A stretch of DNA of 27,422 nucleotides from an uncultured Alphaproteobacteria bacterium (lineage in GTDB: Bacteria; Pseudomonadota; Alphaproteobacteria; RF32; CAG-239). The notes beneath the pieces were generated by a model. That model saw only the letters and a program-made list of their open reading frames with translations, made no database searches and had not been told where the DNA came from. A program made the translations under genes and the position numbers. The DNA lies in contig CAJTWX010000015.1 of the NCBI GenBank assembly GCA_910580155.1, positions 1-27,422 on the forward strand. Reading direction: 5' to 3'. Below, piece after piece: positions 7,626 to 15,667 of this stretch (position 1 is the first letter of the stretch; every line of letters starts with the position of its first letter).

Positions 7626-8240
7626 ATGAAGAAAATAATAAAATCAGTTTTACTTATAGCAGCTATTTGCACAATGTATTCTACCCCTGTTTATGCAGAA
7701 TGTGACGGGTTTTATATTGCAGGCCGAATCGGACAGGCAAAATACAAATTGGAAGACAGCAGAGGCGGCGTAGACAGCAGCCACTCTGACTATGTGGTAG
7801 ATAAGAAAAGACTTTTGTTAAGCGGCGCAATCGGCTATCGCTATGAACACTTCAGAGCAGAGCTTGAATATGTGTGGAGAAAAAAGAACAGCAAACAGAT
7901 CACGGAATTTACCAAAGGCAAATTCAAGTCGCCGTCTTATATGTTTGTTGTTTATTACGATTTCTTTCCTTATTACTGGTTTTCTCCGTTCGTTAATGCC
8001 GGTATTGGCTACACGCGTAGCAAGCTGGCTTTCAGCAATTCTACGGTTGATACTAACTACAATATTAAAGAAAATGCGTTTACCTGGTCTCTGGGTGCCG
8101 GTATTACCGCAAAAGTTACCAACCGGTTTAACGTTGACCTTGGATATCGTTATTATGATATGGGCGAGTTATCAACGTTTAACGGAAAAACAAACCTTGA
8201 AGACCACGAAGTCTATTTGGGTTTACGCTACGTTTTGTAA
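7626..8240 (+). CDS. Small outer-membrane beta-barrel protein (opacity/OmpA-like, 8-stranded type)
   Basis: The 204-residue product has a classic Sec signal peptide ending at VYA (about residue 24). The rest alternates hydrophobic and polar residues in strand-like segments that begin 'GFYIAGRIGQAKYKL' and end in LGLRYVL. It has the layout of the OMP beta-barrel family (PF13505-like): short periplasmic turns and longer loops, with no extra domain. Recurrent sequences such as GAIGYRYEHFRAELEY and NVDLGYRYYDMG support this. The role could be structural or adhesive; no enzyme motif is visible. It stands alone behind its own promoter, with glmM 90 bases downstream. Confidence 0.8.
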   Translation: MKKIIKSVLLIAAICTMYSTPVYAECDGFYIAGRIGQAKYKLEDSRGGVDSSHSDYVVDKKRLLLSGAIGYRYEHFRAELEYVWRKKNSKQITEFTKGKFKSPSYMFVVYYDFFPYYWFSPFVNAGIGYTRSKLAFSNSTVDTNYNIKENAFTWSLGAGITAKVTNRFNVDLGYRYYDMGELSTFNGKTNLEDHEVYLGLRYVL

Positions 8241-8329
8241 ATTATTAAAAATCAAGGATAACAAGCTTGCAATCTCTTTAATATCCAACTAATGTTATAT
8301 AGTAATTATTGATTTTGGAGTTTGTTATA

Positions 8330-9745
8330 ATGGCTAATAAATTGTTTGGAACTGATGGTGTTCGAGGAACAGCCAATGTTTATCCGATGACAGCAGAGTT
8401 TTCATTTAATCTTGCTTGTGTTTTGAGTAAGCTTATTTGCAAAAAGAAAAAATGTGTTGCCATCGGCAAAGATACCCGAATTTCCGGAGATATGCTTGAA
8501 GCAGCGCTAAGCGCAGGATTTACAGCAAACGGCGTATCCGTTATTTCTCTCGGAATAGTTCCAACCCCGTTAGTCACCCTTGAAGCTAAAAATCTTGATA
8601 TTGATATGGCTTTGATGATTACAGCATCGCACAATCCATATCAAGACAATGGCATAAAGCTTATCGACAGAAACGGCGATAAATTTTCGGATGAGCTTTA
8701 TGCACAAATTGAAGGGCTTTTGAATATAAAAGACTGCGATAACAACAATAATAATAACGGAAATAACAATAACAACAACGGCAAAATCGATAATAACAAC
8801 AAACCAGACAAAAGCCCTTCGTCCCTCGGGCGCATTATTAAAGATGAAAATGCGACGGAAAATTATATTCATAAAATGCGCAATATCGCCCCTAATTATA
8901 AAGCACTGCAGGGGTTAAGAGTTGTTTTGGATTGTGCAAATGGCGCTTATTTTTCTATTTTGCCGCAAACTTTTAAGGATTTGGGTGCCGGCATTATTGC
9001 AATAAACAACACTCCTGATGGCTATAACATTAACAAAGATTGTGGCTCCCAGCATACCGATTCGCTTTCAGAAACCGTTCGAAATGCACACGCTCAATTT
9101 GGCATTGCCGTAGATGGCGATGGCGACAGAGTTATTTTGGTTGATAATAACGGCAAAGTTATAGACGGCGACCAACTTCTCTGTTTCTTGGCGCAATATC
9201 TTAAAAAACACGATAAACTTGCGGCAAATACGGTTATTAGTACAGAATGGTCCAATCTGGGATTGGGAGAATATTTTGAAAAACAAGGCATTATTCACTA
9301 TAAAAGCAAAGTTGGCGAAAGATATGTTATTGATTTAATGAAAGAAAAAGCAGCCATTTTAGGTGGTGAGCTGGTCGGGCATATTGTTTTATCTGACTAT
9401 GCTGTCAGTGGGGATGCGTTGGCAACAGCTATAATTTTATCTCTTGCCTATCTAGAAGACGGACGCCAGATGAGCGAGATTTTTCCAATTTTTACCCCCT
9501 ACCCTTGCATTATTGAAAATATCCGCTTCTCCTGCAATGAATATATGCAGCAGAGCGTTGAATATGACGATGTTAAAAAAGCTTTGGCAAACGCTAAAGA
9601 GCAACTTGGAGCTGACAGCAATTTGATTGCCCGCAAATCCGGCACTGAACCTGTTATAAAACTTCGTGTTGAGGGAAAAGACGAAAAACTGGTCTGCGTT
9701 TTGGCTGAACAAATAAAAACACAAATTCTTAAATATCAAAAATAG
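8330..9745 (+). CDS. glmM: Phosphoglucosamine mutase GlmM with Asn-rich insertion
   Basis: GlmM converts glucosamine-6-phosphate to glucosamine-1-phosphate for peptidoglycan and LPS precursors. The 471-residue protein begins NKLFGTDGVRG, has the active-site TASHNP with phospho-Ser100, the metal loop DGDGD (262-266) and the phosphate-binding RKSGTEP (435-441). KVGERYV (327-333) fits GlmM rather than phosphomannomutase. Two oddities stand out. Residues about 137-158 are almost all Asn, making the protein longer than the usual ~445-450. The sugar-binding loop, normally G-E-x-S-G-H, reads GGELVGH (346-351) with Val in place of Ser. The start at 8330 is preferred over 8309 because of TTGGAG at 8315-8320. 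The gene converges on the TPR gene with only 8 bases between. Confidence 0.93.
   Translation: MANKLFGTDGVRGTANVYPMTAEFSFNLACVLSKLICKKKKCVAIGKDTRISGDMLEAALSAGFTANGVSVISLGIVPTPLVTLEAKNLDIDMALMITASHNPYQDNGIKLIDRNGDKFSDELYAQIEGLLNIKDCDNNNNNNGNNNNNNGKIDNNNKPDKSPSSLGRIIKDENATENYIHKMRNIAPNYKALQGLRVVLDCANGAYFSILPQTFKDLGAGIIAINNTPDGYNINKDCGSQHTDSLSETVRNAHAQFGIAVDGDGDRVILVDNNGKVIDGDQLLCFLAQYLKKHDKLAANTVISTEWSNLGLGEYFEKQGIIHYKSKVGERYVIDLMKEKAAILGGELVGHIVLSDYAVSGDALATAIILSLAYLEDGRQMSEIFPIFTPYPCIIENIRFSCNEYMQQSVEYDDVKKALANAKEQLGADSNLIARKSGTEPVIKLRVEGKDEKLVCVLAEQIKTQILKYQK
8737..8804 (+). repeat. AAT/AAC codon-repeat tract encoding poly-Asn in glmM
   Basis: A run of AAC and AAT codons, broken by GGA/GGC and AAA codons, encodes about 18 Asn in 22 residues. 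AAC and AAT are mixed irregularly, so it is not a pure microsatellite, but triplet slippage would keep the frame. It lies in a surface-loop region between the active-site Ser and the metal loop. Confidence 0.85.
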
Positions 9746-9753
9746 GCAGTTAG

Positions 9754-11541
9754 CTAATTAGTAATATTTTCAAGTTCTTGCAGATTTTGATACAATTGTT
9801 CGTCTTTAAGAGTCAGGATATTTGACTGGTCTAAACCGTTTTCAATTTTATTTCTGACGCTTTTAAGATTCAAGTCTTCGTTATCTTCTTCTTGTTTTAA
9901 CGCTCTTTTCCATTGGAAAATTGCTTCGTTTTTACGTCCGCCCAACCAGTATGCATCTCCCAAATGGTCGCTAATGACCGCATTTTGCGGGTTTAGTTCA
10001 GAAGCTTTTTCCAGATAAACAATTGCATTTTTGTAATCGCCAGTTTTAAAATATACCCACCCCAAACTATCAATAATCACTCCGTCGTTAGGTTCTTTTT
10101 CATAAGCTTCCAAAATCATTGATGCGGCTTTGTCAATATTTATATCGTACTTTAACCAACTATACCCGAGATAATTTAACACTTGCGGATGGCGGTTGCT
10201 TAATTTCAGGGCTTTTTCCAGACTTTCCTGTGCTTTTAGCCATTCTTTGTTTTTATCATAAGAAACAGCAAGCGCATAATATACCGGCCAATATTTTTCA
10301 CTTTCGTAAAAAATTGAATTTATTGCCTCGTTATAGTATTTTATTGCATCTGACTGCTGATTATTTATACGCAAGACATCACCTAAATTGAACAAAACCT
10401 GAAAGTTTTTAGGATTATCCCTAAGAAGTTTTTTCAATACTTTTACCGCAGCATCATATTGTTTTTCTTCTGAAAGGTTATTAGCTTTTTTGATTTGTGC
10501 AGGATAAAACATTTCTGATTTTTTACTCACCGAATCGTAATATTTATTAGCGTCTTTATACATCTGGCGTTCTTCAAAAATATCCGCCATTGCTATTTTG
10601 GTGATATCATTATCCGGATTAAAATATTCTGATATTGCCATATACATCTGCGCATAATCATAACCGGCAGGAATTGTTTTAAATAATAAGGCTATCTCTA
10701 AAAAGACTTCGCCTATTCCTTTATTCGCAGAATCGACCAGCAGAGGTATGGAAGAATCGCTTTCTTTTATTTTTTTGCTCAGACTTGAAAGCATTTCTTT
10801 AATATTGCTTGAACCGTAATATTTCGCGACCAAGCTTTCAGCCTTGCTTTTATTTTGACTACGAATTAGAAAATTAGTTATTATTTGCAATGCCCTGAAT
10901 GAAATATCGCCGCTGCGGTCATTTATTACAACATCATAGCTTTTTTGCGCCTCTTCATTCTTTTTAAAATATTCGGCAATCAGACCTTTATGCAGATAAT
11001 ATACGGTTTTCAGGTCTTCCGTTTCTGAAAGCCGGTTTAATTCTGCAACAGCCTGATTATAATTTCCTTCTCCAACGTAACTCCAAGCAGAAAATAACGG
11101 AGAAATAAGATTTTGGTATGTCTTTTCCTCTATTTTTACCATTTTATCGCGAGCTTCTTTATATTTGCCGTGCTTAAAATTATTTACGGCATCTATTACG
11201 TCTATAAATGTATTGTCATCTCCGTTCTTACGGGCAATTTGCGCATATTTTACAGCTTTATCTATCTGTCCCTGTGACGCTAAGATAATATATGTCTTTC
11301 CGAGCAAATCTTTATTAACCATTCCTTTTTCAAGACTCTTGACATAGTAATAGGCTGCATTGTCATAATCTTGACGAATGTGTGCAATTCTGCCGGCAAG
11401 ATAATTTCCGTATACGGTTTCTTGTTTTTGCATATATGCATATTGCTTTTCGTAATCCTGCATATTGAAAAAATTTGCCGTACAAGAATTAAAAATTCCA
11501 ATACCGCTCAATAATGTTATTATATATCCTGCTTTCAACAT
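9754..11541 (-). CDS. Large tetratricopeptide-repeat protein, probable lipoprotein
   Basis: The 595-residue product starts with a hydrophobic signal and Cys20 in a weak lipobox (FNSC), so it is probably exported and possibly lipidated. The rest is helical repeats. Clear TPR units occur at residues about 390-555, including 'NPKNFQVLFNLGDVLRINNQ', 'HPQVLNYLGYSWLKYD', 'DGVIIDSLGWVYFKTGDYKN' and 'NAVISDHLGDAYWLGGRKNE'. This C-terminal array is typical of alphaproteobacterial TPR proteins encoded next to uracil-DNA glycosylase and ETF-QO genes (recalled from family knowledge). A scaffold role in the periplasm is likely, but no partner can be named. The gene is divergent from the uracil-DNA glycosylase gene across about 130 A+T-rich bases and converges on glmM. 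Confidence 0.85.
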   Translation of the reverse strand: MLKAGYIITLLSGIGIFNSCTANFFNMQDYEKQYAYMQKQETVYGNYLAGRIAHIRQDYDNAAYYYVKSLEKGMVNKDLLGKTYIILASQGQIDKAVKYAQIARKNGDDNTFIDVIDAVNNFKHGKYKEARDKMVKIEEKTYQNLISPLFSAWSYVGEGNYNQAVAELNRLSETEDLKTVYYLHKGLIAEYFKKNEEAQKSYDVVINDRSGDISFRALQIITNFLIRSQNKSKAESLVAKYYGSSNIKEMLSSLSKKIKESDSSIPLLVDSANKGIGEVFLEIALLFKTIPAGYDYAQMYMAISEYFNPDNDITKIAMADIFEERQMYKDANKYYDSVSKKSEMFYPAQIKKANNLSEEKQYDAAVKVLKKLLRDNPKNFQVLFNLGDVLRINNQQSDAIKYYNEAINSIFYESEKYWPVYYALAVSYDKNKEWLKAQESLEKALKLSNRHPQVLNYLGYSWLKYDINIDKAASMILEAYEKEPNDGVIIDSLGWVYFKTGDYKNAIVYLEKASELNPQNAVISDHLGDAYWLGGRKNEAIFQWKRALKQEEDNEDLNLKSVRNKIENGLDQSNILTLKDEQLYQNLQELENITN

Positions 11542-11674
11542 ATACTAAAAGAATCCTGTCATAATTAGTTTTATTGTATCATTTTTTGCTTAACTTTAAA
11601 CTAAATTTATTATATTTGTGTAAATAATTGCTTTATATTGCAATAAAAAGTGTAATATGTATAATTTGGTAGTT

Positions 11675-12466
11675 ATGGATAAACAAATTAACATACAAGA
11701 AGCTCTTGACTGGTATCTTTGGGCAGGCGTAGACGAAACCTGCTCTGATTTGCTGTGCCTGACTAACAGCGAAGAAATAAACCGACCAGCTCCGGCAACT
11801 GCGGCCGTTGAACGCATAGCTGAGGTTAAACCGGCTATTTCCGTTCAATCTTTTGCCGTTGTTTCGAAAAATGCCCGTGAAATTTGCGCTAAAGCTCAGA
11901 ATTTGCAGGAACTACGTGATATTATGTTAAACTTTGAGGGATGTAACCTGAAGAAAACTGCTGCCTCAACAGTTTTTGGAGATGGAGCGGACAAGGCTCG
12001 GGTTATGTTGATTGGCGAAGCTCCGGGAGCTGATGAGGACAGAATCGGGAAACCTTTTGTTGGAAGATGCGGCAAACTCTTAGATAAAATGTTTAAAGCT
12101 GTTCAATTAGAACGTTCCGAATGCTATATTACTAATGTTTTACCTTGGCGACCGCCGGGGAACAGAACGCCAACTGATGACGAGATTGCCGTCTGTCTGC
12201 CCTTTTTGAAACGCCAGATTGAATTGATTGAGCCTGATTTTATTTTGCTTTTAGGTGGTATATCTTTAAAATCTGTTATGGACGTTGCAGATTCTATATC
12301 CCGAACCCGCGGGAAATGGCTTGAATACAATACCAATTCAGGTAAAAGCATTAAAGTACTGGCAACTTATCATCCGTCTTACCTTTTGCGGAGCACTGCT
12401 CAAAAGTCAAAAGTCTGGGCAGATTTGTTGCGTTTGAAAATAAAAATGAAAGAAACGGCAGAATAG
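11675..12466 (+). CDS. Family-4-type uracil-DNA glycosylase
   Basis: The enzyme removes uracil from DNA in base-excision repair. The 263-residue product has GEAPGADED (114-122), PFVGRCGKLLD (127-137), YITNVLPWRPPGNRTP (151-166), EIAVCLPFLKRQI (170-182) and the HPSYLLRS motif (233-240). These are in the order of the family-4 (iron-sulfur) glycosylases. The position that often holds an iron-sulfur Cys in YITNVVKCRPP is Trp157 here (VLPWRPP), which I recall as common in alphaproteobacterial members. Cys90 (FEGC) and Cys174 are candidate cluster ligands. An in-frame ATG at 11657 would add six residues. I prefer 11675 because the protein then begins like its family, but neither start has a strong ribosome site. 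Confidence 0.9.
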   Translation: MDKQINIQEALDWYLWAGVDETCSDLLCLTNSEEINRPAPATAAVERIAEVKPAISVQSFAVVSKNAREICAKAQNLQELRDIMLNFEGCNLKKTAASTVFGDGADKARVMLIGEAPGADEDRIGKPFVGRCGKLLDKMFKAVQLERSECYITNVLPWRPPGNRTPTDDEIAVCLPFLKRQIELIEPDFILLLGGISLKSVMDVADSISRTRGKWLEYNTNSGKSIKVLATYHPSYLLRSTAQKSKVWADLLRLKIKMKETAE

Positions 12467-12549
12467 TGATTTTTATTTCGTTTATTTAATAAAAAATAAA
12501 TAATCTTTTAGTATTATGACCGCATAAACAAGTTGCTATGAGGTTTAAA

Positions 12550-13296
12550 ATGAAGAAAATTACAGGAGTTTTAACGGCTTTATTATTCAGCACCGGCTTA
12601 TTGGCGTCTGGTTCTGCAACGGCTGCCGCATCAAATAAGACAAATGCGGTTGAACCGACAACCAGAAATGACGCTGTTATTTTTAAAATTCACGATGTCG
12701 TTCCCGTTTCTAATGAAGGTGTTGTAACCGGATGTGATTTTATCGTTACCTTATATAACAGAACCGCTGTCAATTTTAGAAATTTCACTCTTAACCTAAA
12801 CTGGAGAGACACGGTTGACGAACGTTTCAAGTTTGATGCGTATGTAAAATCAGTTTTGGGTGAAGGCGCTACTATTCAGGAAAGCGACCTTTTAGGCGAG
12901 CAGGCTGCACCGAAACCGCTTGCTAAAGCGATAACCGTTAATGCATTTGGTACCAATAAGCAAATTTCTGTTAAATCGCATATTGATAATGAGAAATGTT
13001 ATTTATTACTGACAAATGCCGATTACAGTGTTACTCCTTGCGATATTGCACGAAACACCTCTGCCGGCGAAAAGAATGTTGTTCGTTCGGACGGCAAAGA
13101 GTGTACAGCAATGTTTCAGCTTGTTGACACGGCGAATCCGGAATATTTCGGCGAATTTAAAAACATCTCCGTTACAGAAATTGCCGAGCAAAACCAGCAG
13201 CTTCACAGTAAAGATTTAACGGATATCGACGTTGTTATCAGTAAGATTATTGAAAACCTTGGGGTTTCGGATAAAACACTGACGGATATTAACTAA
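12550..13296 (+). CDS. Unrecognised secreted protein, four cysteines (paralogue A of a pair)
   Basis: I do not recognise the family. The 248-residue product has a Sec signal peptide (about 1-26, ending ATA/AAS). The mature part has four Cys at 62, 150, 164 and 185, enough for two disulfides in the periplasm. The middle looks beta-rich, with a 'CDFIVTLYN...FTLNLNW' strand pair, and the C terminus is an acidic helix. The start is set by GAGG at 12540-12543, seven bases before the ATG; an upstream ATG at 12538 lacks a site. The next gene begins 9 bases after this one stops and encodes a protein with the same spacing of key motifs, so the two are probably co-transcribed and may interact. A role in the envelope is inferred only from the signal peptide. 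Confidence 0.75.
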   Translation: MKKITGVLTALLFSTGLLASGSATAAASNKTNAVEPTTRNDAVIFKIHDVVPVSNEGVVTGCDFIVTLYNRTAVNFRNFTLNLNWRDTVDERFKFDAYVKSVLGEGATIQESDLLGEQAAPKPLAKAITVNAFGTNKQISVKSHIDNEKCYLLLTNADYSVTPCDIARNTSAGEKNVVRSDGKECTAMFQLVDTANPEYFGEFKNISVTEIAEQNQQLHSKDLTDIDVVISKIIENLGVSDKTLTDIN

Positions 13297-13305
13297 AGGA
13301 TAAAA

Positions 13306-13938
13306 ATGAGAAAACTTGCGTTTTTTGCCATTGTTTTTATTTTATCTTTGGGAATTATTTCTCAGTCGAGCGCACAATTGCTAGACGAAGAAGAGGATGT
13401 GACAACATCCTCTCCTTCTCAATATCCTGATAATGACGATGCTTTGTTTGATGAGATATTCGGCGACATTCCGGATACAGAAAAAGACATTACCAAGGTT
13501 AAAACTTTTGATGATGCCATTGAACGCCTTTCACAAGAAATAAAAAAAGAAAATTCGGCAGAAGATATTGTTCCTGCGCAAATTCCGGTTACGCCATTAA
13601 AAGGTGAAATGTTTGTCGGCATACAAAAAGGAAGTTTTAAAATATTCAGAGATATGGGCGGACGCTCAAAATGTTCTTTTAATGTTGTCTTAAAATCAGA
13701 ACTTGATAAAGATATTAAGGTGATGGCGCTTAATCTGGTTTATCCGAAACGGGTCTTTGCATTCGTTTTTAAAGATGTTCCATCCAAGAAATTACAAAAA
13801 CGGCGCATTACAACTGCCGGCGATATATGTTATAATATGACAAATGCGCCGGATATAAATATTCATATTTGTAAGATTAAAGGTACGCTTGCTTCGGATT
13901 GTATAAAGCATATCAAATGGTCTGATACACTCGAATAA
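13306..13938 (+). CDS. Unrecognised secreted protein, four cysteines (paralogue B of a pair)
   Basis: The family is not recognised. The 210-residue product has a signal peptide ending about SSA (23), an acidic low-complexity stretch (26-90), then a compact domain (about 98-205). The domain contains four Cys at 123, 175, 189 and 199. The segments 'KCSFNVVLK...MALNLVY' and 'CYNMTNAPDINIHIC' match the upstream neighbour's 'GCDFIVTLYN...FTLNLNW' and 'CYLLLTNADYSVTPC' in order, with 14 residues between the paired Cys in both. This suggests an old tandem duplication with strong divergence. The ribosome site AAAGGA precedes the ATG, and a strong terminator follows the stop by 6 bases, ending the two-gene unit. 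Confidence 0.75.
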   Translation: MRKLAFFAIVFILSLGIISQSSAQLLDEEEDVTTSSPSQYPDNDDALFDEIFGDIPDTEKDITKVKTFDDAIERLSQEIKKENSAEDIVPAQIPVTPLKGEMFVGIQKGSFKIFRDMGGRSKCSFNVVLKSELDKDIKVMALNLVYPKRVFAFVFKDVPSKKLQKRRITTAGDICYNMTNAPDINIHICKIKGTLASDCIKHIKWSDTLE

Positions 13939-13944
13939 AACTTT

Positions 13945-13972
13945 ACAGCCTTTGTTCAAGGGCTGTTTTTTT
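13945..13972 (+). terminator. Intrinsic terminator after the secreted pair
   Basis: ACAGCCTTT (13945-13953) and AAGGGCTGT (13958-13966) form a 9-bp stem with a GTTC tetraloop, followed by seven T (13966-13972). This is a textbook intrinsic terminator directly after the stop of the second secreted gene. Confidence 0.9.
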
Positions 13973-13980
13973 GAAAAATC

Positions 13981-14009
13981 TTGATTTTTCTTTAAAAATA
14001 TGATATACT
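13981..14009 (+). promoter_or_regulatory. Sigma70-type promoter for the small membrane protein
   Basis: TTGATT (13981-13986) and TATACT (14004-14009) are separated by exactly 17 bases. The predicted transcript starts near 14016, so the leader to the ATG at 14032 is very short. The promoter begins 9 bases after the upstream terminator, isolating the small gene as its own unit. Confidence 0.6.
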
Positions 14010-14031
14010 GGTTTCCAGAAAAATATAGATT

Positions 14032-14355
14032 ATGAAAAACTTTATTTTTGGGTTTATCTGGGCTGCTATATGCGCTTGGATGGCTGTTTGGCTTGTAGGG
14101 TATCTCAATGCCAAAACAGGTTTTTTGCAGGATTTTTGCTTTCCTGCAATTATAAATTATGTAAATGGTTTCGGCATTTCGGTAAAAACTGTGCTCTTTC
14201 TTACGTTGTTCCTTATTTTTTGGGCAACTGGAATGCATAAGTTTGTCGGACGATGGTTACTCACCCTTATCGGGGTAATTGCCTTAATCATCGTTGCCGG
14301 TGTTCTCCTTTTAGGAGGATACTTGTTCTTAAGCTGGTTAATCAGCTTACTCTAA
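14032..14355 (+). CDS. Small three-helix membrane protein of unknown function
   Basis: The 107-residue product is almost entirely hydrophobic. Likely transmembrane helices lie at about 5-25, 50-67 and 74-104; the last is long enough for one kinked or two short helices. It has no recognisable motif and few charged residues (Lys/Arg near 51, 70 and 74). The ribosome site is weak. The gene has its own promoter, is bracketed by two strong terminators and is not part of the tolQRA operon. I cannot assign a function; small inner-membrane proteins of this type are often modulators or stress proteins. Confidence 0.65.
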   Translation: MKNFIFGFIWAAICAWMAVWLVGYLNAKTGFLQDFCFPAIINYVNGFGISVKTVLFLTLFLIFWATGMHKFVGRWLLTLIGVIALIIVAGVLLLGGYLFLSWLISLL

Positions 14356-14357
14356 AT

Positions 14358-14405
14358 AAAAAAGAGTTGTTTTTGGGATTTAACCTAAAGAACAACTCTT
14401 TTTTT
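14358..14405 (+). terminator. Long-stem terminator between the small membrane gene and tolQ
   Basis: AAAGAGTTGTT (14361-14371) pairs with AACAACTCTTT (14391-14401), extended by A-T pairs on the outside to about 14 bp and followed by a T-run to 14405. An A-run precedes the stem, so it may also work on the opposite strand. It begins 3 bases after the stop of the small membrane gene. Confidence 0.9.
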
Positions 14406-14487
14406 GTTTTGATTAGTTGATTTTTCATAATTATATGATAAAGCTACAGTCAGAGGTTTATTTTTTTACAATAAGGAACAAAATAAT

Positions 14488-15222
14488 ATGGAAACAGAAG
14501 TTGCTACAGAAGCTGTAAACCAACTGTCTATGTGGAGTATGGTTTGGTCTTCAGACCTTATTACCAAAGCAGTTATGATTGGTTTGATTGCCGCGTCGGT
14601 TTGGTCGTGGGCGATTATTTTTGAGAAGTTTAATACTCTGCGGCAAGTTAAAAAACTTTCCAAACTGTTTGAAGAGCGCTTTTGGTCGGGCGGTTCGCTT
14701 GACAAGCTGTATGATTCTATCGGGAATCCGCAAGACCCGATGTCTGCAATGTTTGTGGCAGCAATGAAAGAATGGCGACGGACTAATATTATGAAATCTA
14801 AAACCGACCGCGGCTTGCGCGGTGTTTCCTTACAACAGCGAATCGAAAAAGCTATGTTGGTTTCTATGGATAAAGAGTTAGATGATTTGGACAATCATTT
14901 GGGCTTTTTAGCCTCTACAGGCTCGGTTGCGCCTTTGGTTGGATTATTCGGTACAGTATGGGGTATTATTTCGTGCTTTAATGCAATTGCCGTTACGCAA
15001 AGCAACTCGCTGACCTCTATTGCCCCAGGTATTGCCGAGGCGTTATTTACCACCGCTTTCGGTTTAATTGCAGCTATTCCGGCATACGTTGCTTACAATA
15101 TCATAACCTCGGATATTGAGCGCTATACTAAAAAGCTTGAGAATTTTATGGCAGAGTTTTCGAGCATTTTATCCCGTGAGATTGATGATACGGCAATTAA
15201 AGCCGAATTAGCCGGAGAATAA
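14488..15222 (+). CDS. tolQ: Tol-Pal system motor protein TolQ
   Basis: TolQ forms, with TolR, the proton-driven inner-membrane motor that moves TolA and maintains the outer membrane during division. The 244-residue product has three transmembrane regions: about 24-46, 137-160 and 177-205. It carries the family motifs 'LVGLFGTVWGI' (150-160) and 'GIAEALFTTAFGLIAAIPA' (181-199). ExbB is the close relative, but the following tolR and TolA-like genes favour TolQ. A clear AAGGA (14473-14477) precedes the ATG. tolR begins 4 bases after the stop. ybgC and ruvB, often upstream in proteobacteria, are absent. Confidence 0.92.
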   Translation: METEVATEAVNQLSMWSMVWSSDLITKAVMIGLIAASVWSWAIIFEKFNTLRQVKKLSKLFEERFWSGGSLDKLYDSIGNPQDPMSAMFVAAMKEWRRTNIMKSKTDRGLRGVSLQQRIEKAMLVSMDKELDDLDNHLGFLASTGSVAPLVGLFGTVWGIISCFNAIAVTQSNSLTSIAPGIAEALFTTAFGLIAAIPAYVAYNIITSDIERYTKKLENFMAEFSSILSREIDDTAIKAELAGE

Positions 15223-15226
15223 AAAA

Positions 15227-15655
15227 ATGGCGATAATTAACGGGCGAATCCAGCGCAGAAGCAGCAGGCGTAACGCAAACATCAATATGACAAACTTAAT
15301 GGATGTTATGATGGTATTGCTAGTCGTTTTTATGGTTGCAGCACCTTTGATGACTTCAGGTATTCCGCTTGACTTACCGAAAGTCGGCGGCGGGAATCTT
15401 AACGGTAAAGAAACATCTATTAACATCAGCGTTGACAAAGACGGTGTTTATTATATCGGTCAAAGTGTGATTGAGCCGGATACCGTTATAGATAAAATTA
15501 TGGCCATAAAAGGCGAGAACAAAGATGTTACCATTACCATTTCCGGCGATGCATCCTCTGCATACGGCAGTGTTATCGGGCTGATGGCAATGCTGAAAGA
15601 TGCCGGTTTCAGCAAGGTCGGGTTAAAAACGGAAGCGCGAAAAAATACAAAATAG
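15227..15655 (+). CDS. tolR: Tol-Pal system protein TolR
   Basis: TolR couples proton flow to motion with TolQ. The 142-residue protein has a basic N terminus, then a single transmembrane helix (about 22-42) beginning NMTNLMDVMMVLLV. This contains Asp26, which matches the essential membrane Asp of TolR/ExbD. The periplasmic domain (about 55-142) has the beta-alpha pattern of the family. It lies 4 bases after tolQ and 12 bases before the TolA-like gene, in one operon. Confidence 0.93.
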   Translation: MAIINGRIQRRSSRRNANINMTNLMDVMMVLLVVFMVAAPLMTSGIPLDLPKVGGGNLNGKETSINISVDKDGVYYIGQSVIEPDTVIDKIMAIKGENKDVTITISGDASSAYGSVIGLMAMLKDAGFSKVGLKTEARKNTK

Positions 15656-15667
15656 AAAGTTGCCTTA

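Noticed and set aside
12480..12501. TTTATTT...AAATAAA inverted repeat after the uracil-DNA glycosylase gene
   Set aside because: The stem is only A-T pairs with no following T-run; it is expected by chance in such A+T-rich DNA.
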